From: CBFHMJ01 sp965656875
Lineage (GTDB): Bacteria > Pseudomonadota > Gammaproteobacteria > Enterobacterales > Alteromonadaceae
Length of the DNA stretch: 64,000 nt
Assembly: GCA_965656875.1 (NCBI GenBank)
Contig: CBFHMJ010000039.1
Span: forward strand, 58,234-122,233
Reading direction: 5' to 3'
The notes beneath the pieces are model-generated. The model saw only the letters and a program-made list of their open reading frames with translations, was not told the origin of the DNA and did not search any database. A program made the position numbers and the translations under genes. Positions 59,754 to 64,000 of the stretch are shown here, piece after piece. Within the stretch, counting starts at the first letter, position 1; each line of letters begins with the position of its first letter.

Positions 59754-62700
59754 ATGGAACGTTTAACCCGATTTGGGATCTCACATAATCGCTTTACTGT
59801 CTTCGTCATGATTGCCGTTTTGCTGATTGGAACCAGTGCTTATTTCAAACTATCCAAACGCGAAGATCCGGCCATTACCATTCGCACCGCAGTCGTGTCG
59901 GCATCGTTTCCCGGGATGGACCCGGAACGTATTGAAAACCTGATTGCCGACCCATTAGAACGAACAGCTCGACGCATTAGCGAAGTTGAAGACATTAACA
60001 CCCTGATAACCACAGGCAGTGCGGTTTTATATCTGGATTTATATGAATCGCTGCCAAAGCATGCAATCGAAGGGGTATTTCAGGAAATCCGTAATAAGAT
60101 GAATTCGGTTGCCCACGAATTACCGCAAGGTACTCAGGGGCCGCATATCAATACTGATTACGGCGATGTTGAAATTGCGACAATTGCAGTCACGGGTGAT
60201 GGCTTCAATTACGCCGAGCTTAAAGAATCAGCCAAACACTTGCGTAAAAAGCTCTATACCGTCAATGGTATTGGCCGTGTAACACTGTACGGTGTCCAGG
60301 AAGAACGCATCTGGTTAGATATCGATTCTCGAAAATTAGCCACAACCGGTATTCAACTTCCTACCTTACTGAAAGATTTACAAACTCAGAACGTCATTCT
60401 GTCTTCAGGCGATATCGATGCAGCAGGCACCACACTAACCGTCGAAGTTAACGGTGACTTTGCCAGCCTGAACGATATTGAAGAGATGATCACCCAGGTT
60501 GAAGATTCAGGCACATTGATTCACTTACAAGACTTAATTACCGTTCGCCGTGGCTATGAAGAACCTGCGACCACCCCCGTATTCTTTAACGGACAACCCG
60601 CAATTGTACTCGGGGTGCAAATGTCCGACGGACAAGATATCCAGGTATTGGGCGAACGTTTACATGCCATGGTTGCAGCCGTTGAACAAACGCAACCATT
60701 AGGGATCAGCTATGACTATTCAACCTGGCAGGAAGCCGATGTAACCCGTTCCGTCAACGAAGCATTAGTGAACGTGCTGCAAACGGCAGCCGTCGTACTC
60801 ATCGTGCTGATGATTTTTCTGGGTATTCGCCCGGCCCTGATTGTCGCCTGTATTGTTCCCTTCTCCGTTATGTTTACCATGACACTGATGGGCCATTTTG
60901 GGATTGAGCTGCACGTCGTTTCTATCGCCGCCGTTATCATTTCGTTAGGCCTGTTAGTCGATAATGGCCTGGTCATAGTAGAAGACATTCAAACCCAGAT
61001 TTCGCGAGGTATGGCTCCCGCAGACGCCGCCACCCGCGCCAGTAAACAATTTGGTACGCCGTTGGCCGTCGCTTCAATTACTACCGTTGCCGCATTTATT
61101 CCACTCTTTCTGGTCGAAGGTACTGACGGTGAATACGGTTTCGCGCTCGGAGCCGTCGTCGCCTTAATGCTGGTTGGTTCCTGGCTGACAGCAATGTACT
61201 TACTCCCTCCGTTGTGTGTTTGGTTATCCGATAATAAAACATCGACTACGGCTGAACACACCGAGAACAAAAAGCCTTCCAGATTAGTCAGTGCTTACAG
61301 TGCCATTATTGAACGTGTTATTAAACACGCGGTTCCTGTCACCATTGGTGCCTATATCATCGTCATCGTATCGACCACACTGTTCGATTATCTGAAAAAC
61401 GAAATGTTCCCTCTCAGCGCCCGTAATCAGTATCTGATTTACCTGGATATGCCAAAGGGCACATCCATAACACGTACACAGCAAGAAGCTGAAGCTGTTG
61501 AACAATGGCTGTTGAACAAACAGGTCAATCCAGAAGTAAAAGACACGACGGTTTACGTGGGCGATGGCGGACCTCGGTTCTACCTGGCGCTCAACCCTGC
61601 CGATACCAACCCGTCCAGCGCATTTATTCTGGTCAATACGTATGATTTTGAAGGTGCCAACGCTGCCGCACAGCGAACGCGACGCTGGCTGTTCGAGCAA
61701 CATCCCGCAGCATCAGCCAAAGTAAAACATCTGTCTATGGGCGGCGAAGAATCTGGCATTGTGGAAGTAAAATTTACCGGACCCGATGCCGACAAATTGC
61801 TGTCGATGGCAAAACACATCGAATCTTCTGTGGTGAATTTGCCCGGTGTGATTCAAAACGAAAACGACTGGGGCAATAAAGTTGTTAAGATCATCGTTAA
61901 TGTCGCTCAGGACAGAGCCAGAGAGCACGGTGTTACGTCTCGTGATATTTCTCGCGCACTGGAATCTTACTTATCCGGCGCAACCGTGTCTGAGTATCGG
62001 GAGGGTAACAAGGTTATTCCCATCATGATCCGGGCGACAAAAACATCTCGTGACAGTATCGAAGACCTGGAAGGCATTACCATTCCCGTGAATGGTCAAC
62101 TAATAACACTGGATCAGATAGCGACGTTTGAACCTGTCTATGAACTCTCTCAACTACGACGGGAAAATCAGGAACGTACTATCAAGGTATCCGTGAAAAG
62201 CACTCAGTTTTCTGCCTTTGACCTGATGGAATTTCTGGAACCTGTTATCGCAAAGATGGATTTTACCGGCGGCTATAGCGTTGAATTTGATGGTGAAATT
62301 AAAGACAGTGAAGACGTCAACCAACAATTGCTGGCCGGATTAATTCCTGCATTGCTGGTAATGTTTGCAGCCATTATGTATCAGTTCAATTCTGTCAGGC
62401 GAGTCGCCCTTATCTTTATGACGATTCCCTTGATTCTGGTTGGTTCGCCACTTGGACTGCTCATTGCCGGACAACCGTATTCCTTTTTTGGCACCCTGGG
62501 GCTTATTTCACTGGCAGGTATTATTATCAACAATGCCATTGTGTTGATTGATCAAATTGATATTGAACGTCAACAACACTCCCTTAAACAGGCCATTATT
62601 ATCGCCGCACAAAAACGAGTGACCCCGATAACACTAACAACCTTAACCACTGTCGTTGGCTTATTGCCAATGGGCATTGCGGGTGGAGCCTTGTTTGAGC

Positions 62701-62822
62701 CTATGGCAACACTAATGATTGGCGGTCTGTTTGTCGCCTCGATCATTTCACTGCTGTTCGTGCCTGCCGCATTCTATTTATTGTTCCGCCGGGAACCTGA
62801 ACCGCTCACAACAGCATCCTGA
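59754..62822 (+). CDS. RND efflux permease, HAE-1/AcrB-like
   Basis: 1022 residues, typical length. It starts RFGISHNRFTVFVMIAVLLIGTSAYFKLSKREDPAI, has 12 membrane segments with two large periplasmic loops, and ISLGLLVDNGLVIVEDIQ in helix 4, where the proton-relay Asp sits (LLVDNG). GLISLAGIIINNAIVLIDQI (late helix) is also typical. It exports drugs, organic solvents or metabolites coupled to proton influx. The first periplasmic loop begins PGMDPERIENLIADPLE, typical of the non-AcrB HAE subgroup. The operon is adaptor-pump under TetR control, with a terminator at 62845. Confidence 0.95.
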   Translation: MERLTRFGISHNRFTVFVMIAVLLIGTSAYFKLSKREDPAITIRTAVVSASFPGMDPERIENLIADPLERTARRISEVEDINTLITTGSAVLYLDLYESLPKHAIEGVFQEIRNKMNSVAHELPQGTQGPHINTDYGDVEIATIAVTGDGFNYAELKESAKHLRKKLYTVNGIGRVTLYGVQEERIWLDIDSRKLATTGIQLPTLLKDLQTQNVILSSGDIDAAGTTLTVEVNGDFASLNDIEEMITQVEDSGTLIHLQDLITVRRGYEEPATTPVFFNGQPAIVLGVQMSDGQDIQVLGERLHAMVAAVEQTQPLGISYDYSTWQEADVTRSVNEALVNVLQTAAVVLIVLMIFLGIRPALIVACIVPFSVMFTMTLMGHFGIELHVVSIAAVIISLGLLVDNGLVIVEDIQTQISRGMAPADAATRASKQFGTPLAVASITTVAAFIPLFLVEGTDGEYGFALGAVVALMLVGSWLTAMYLLPPLCVWLSDNKTSTTAEHTENKKPSRLVSAYSAIIERVIKHAVPVTIGAYIIVIVSTTLFDYLKNEMFPLSARNQYLIYLDMPKGTSITRTQQEAEAVEQWLLNKQVNPEVKDTTVYVGDGGPRFYLALNPADTNPSSAFILVNTYDFEGANAAAQRTRRWLFEQHPAASAKVKHLSMGGEESGIVEVKFTGPDADKLLSMAKHIESSVVNLPGVIQNENDWGNKVVKIIVNVAQDRAREHGVTSRDISRALESYLSGATVSEYREGNKVIPIMIRATKTSRDSIEDLEGITIPVNGQLITLDQIATFEPVYELSQLRRENQERTIKVSVKSTQFSAFDLMEFLEPVIAKMDFTGGYSVEFDGEIKDSEDVNQQLLAGLIPALLVMFAAIMYQFNSVRRVALIFMTIPLILVGSPLGLLIAGQPYSFFGTLGLISLAGIIINNAIVLIDQIDIERQQHSLKQAIIIAAQKRVTPITLTTLTTVVGLLPMGIAGGALFEPMATLMIGGLFVASIISLLFVPAAFYLLFRREPEPLTTAS

Positions 62823-62844
62823 CAACCACTCAACACTCATGCAT

Positions 62845-62888
62845 AAAAAAATAGCTGAACCTCTGTTATCAGATTCAGCTATTTTTTA
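62845..62888 (+). terminator. Terminator after the RND pump gene
   Basis: AAAAAATAGCTGAA and TTCAGCTATTTTTT pair around a 14-base loop that can fold further (TCTG/CAGA). The stem's 3' arm ends in TTTTTT. Confidence 0.88.
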
Positions 62889-62945
62889 TCGATATTACGC
62901 CAATAATGTCCATGCAACTTAGGGTAACGACACCCTGCTAATTCG

Positions 62946-63644
62946 TTATTTTTCAGGCAAGGTTAACACCCGAGTCATCGTTTCAATCACTTTCTTATCT
63001 GAATCAATACTCAGCGCCGCACACATGGTTAATTCATTAAATTCATGCAAAATAACCCCTGCGACATAATCACTCCGCGAGTAATCCAGGTTTTTCATTC
63101 GGTAATCAAACGACTCTTTGCTCTGAAAAATCACATCCACCCGGTTTGCCGCCAGTTTATGGATATTACTAATTTCATTGGCACTCACATCCAGATTTTC
63201 ATGTTTAAAACCCAGCTCCAGTAAGTGCTTGTAGCTGTTATCACCTCGCATCACCCCAATACGCACATCCCGCTGGCGTAGCTGCGTTAGGGTATAGTTT
63301 GAAAATCCACGCTTTTTCTTACTAAACGCCTGGACAGAGATATAGTCATACACCGGACAAATCCAGTGAAAATACGGCAGTCGCTCAGTGTTTTTAGAGA
63401 TAGGAAAGATCAAGGTATTCTTTTCACTTCTCGCCGTATGATAAGCCCGGGCCCAGGGTAAAAAACGAATGTTATAAGCAATTTGATGCTGACGAAGCTG
63501 GTTAATAAGGCGCTCGGTAATTAATCCCGACGGCTCATTTTTTTCATTGAGATACGAATAAGGCGGCCACTCCTCTGACACTATCTCTATCGCAGCGTTC
63601 GAACACCACGAAAGGAATACTAATAACCACAGAAGTCTCTTCAT
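62946..63644 (-). CDS. Periplasmic substrate-binding protein (SBP_bac_3-like)
   Basis: 232 residues. A signal peptide (about 1-17) precedes IEIVSEEWPPYSYLNEKNEPSGLITERLINQLRQHQIAYNIRFLPWARAYHTARSEKNTLIFPIS, the amino acid-type solute-binding fold, followed by RQRDVRIGVMRGDNSYKHLLEL and a second lobe. Such proteins occur as ABC transporter components or as stand-alone sensors; no permease is adjacent, and many marine gammaproteobacteria hold orphan copies. The ligand is unknown. AAAGGG precedes the ATG. Confidence 0.8.
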   Translation of the reverse strand: MKRLLWLLVFLSWCSNAAIEIVSEEWPPYSYLNEKNEPSGLITERLINQLRQHQIAYNIRFLPWARAYHTARSEKNTLIFPISKNTERLPYFHWICPVYDYISVQAFSKKKRGFSNYTLTQLRQRDVRIGVMRGDNSYKHLLELGFKHENLDVSANEISNIHKLAANRVDVIFQSKESFDYRMKNLDYSRSDYVAGVILHEFNELTMCAALSIDSDKKVIETMTRVLTLPEK

Positions 63645-64000
63645 AAACCCTTTGATATAAAATTAAACGACACTTCCATAATAGACGTATGTATAACCAA
63701 AAATAAATGGTCAGGTGAAAAGATACCTCGGACCTTTTATCAGAAAAAATGTAAGGAATACGAGATAAAACAAATAGATATAGTAATTAACAGGTGAGAA
63801 ATCAATACGTTCTTAGCGGTTGCATATTGGCATAAGGGCGGGAACCGGGCTTATTGGGAGGGCTTATATTGAAAATTAATATGATAGTGTGGTGATTGAT
63901 TGGTAACCGTCCGGTGGCGGCATCTTGAATAACTTTAGATTAAGTGCCCACTTGTTTTAAGTGGACACTACTTTTTTAGAGAGCGTCTGTTGGTAAGGTC
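63645..64000. other. Terminal non-coding stretch with an IS-end-like hairpin
   Basis: 356 bp without a convincing gene. AGTGCCCACTT (63943-63953) and AAGTGGACACT (63959-63969) pair with one mismatch around GTTTT, followed by ACTTTTTTAG. Either an intrinsic terminator or the outer end of an insertion sequence, since GTGGACACT-type ends occur in IS3-group elements; the window stops 31 bp later. The rest holds no recognisable motif. Confidence 0.4.

Noticed and set aside
63820..63875. GC-rich patch with ATAAG/CTTAT pairing resembling part of a tRNA or small RNA
   Set aside because: No cloverleaf or conserved loop could be drawn; arms are only five bases.

Overview
The window reads as chromosomal DNA of a marine-type, AT-leaning gammaproteobacterium. 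The gene set (MetJ regulon, argECBFGH with an ArgH-acetyltransferase fusion, hut operon, PspABC, MiaE, RraA, two large TonB-dependent receptors) points to Alteromonadales or close relatives. No alignment was run, so this placement is inference from gene content and order. No rRNA, tRNA, CRISPR array, prophage or complete insertion sequence was seen.

Layout. 1-5.7 kb: end of a DUF2333 gene, a PCu(A)C copper chaperone, the psp envelope-stress operon with a sigma-54 promoter, an OhrR/glutathione peroxidase pair, an APC permease and a ZIP transporter. 5.9-11.5 kb: miaE, a metallophosphoesterase, a GGDEF/EAL protein, rraA and a LiaF-like protein. 11.6-17 kb: histidine utilisation (hutI divergent from hutC-hutU-hutH) with a HutC-type operator. 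17.3-23.1 kb: a chemoreceptor, an acyl-CoA dehydrogenase with PsrA- and FadR-like sites, a peroxiredoxin and a secreted cyclophilin. 23.1-31 kb: a more variable stretch with two unknown membrane proteins, a TonB receptor, a CMD protein, a 129-bp inverted-repeat element, a His-rich secreted protein, an exported methyltransferase-like protein and an MFS-PlsC fusion. 31.2-37.5 kb: conserved DUF971, hslU, hslV, a SPOR protein, priA and rpmE. 37.5-38.2 kb: a gene-free block of inverted repeats. 38.2-49.8 kb: malic enzyme, metJ/metB/metF with tandem met boxes, then argE divergent from argCBFGH(A) with an ARG-box-like operator and a possible arginine-codon leader peptide. 50-57.6 kb: an esterase, an MFS transporter, an SbnA-like PLP enzyme and a large TonB receptor, which may form an uptake/export locus. 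57.6-62.9 kb: a TetR regulator and an RND efflux pair with a readable promoter/operator. The window ends with a solute-binding protein and an IS-end-like hairpin.

The most unusual structure is a dispersed repeat of about 50 bp. It has four copies (2403, 10565, 26936 reverse, 58300) that align without gaps and all start with TTAG. In two of them the TTAG supplies the stop codon of the preceding gene, and one copy is the end of a 129-bp element with terminal inverted repeats. Other points of interest are the 9-codon leader ORF ending in two arginine codons before argC, and the SbnA-like enzyme/MFS/TonB receptor locus, whose divergent promoter region carries a palindrome and a spaced direct repeat.
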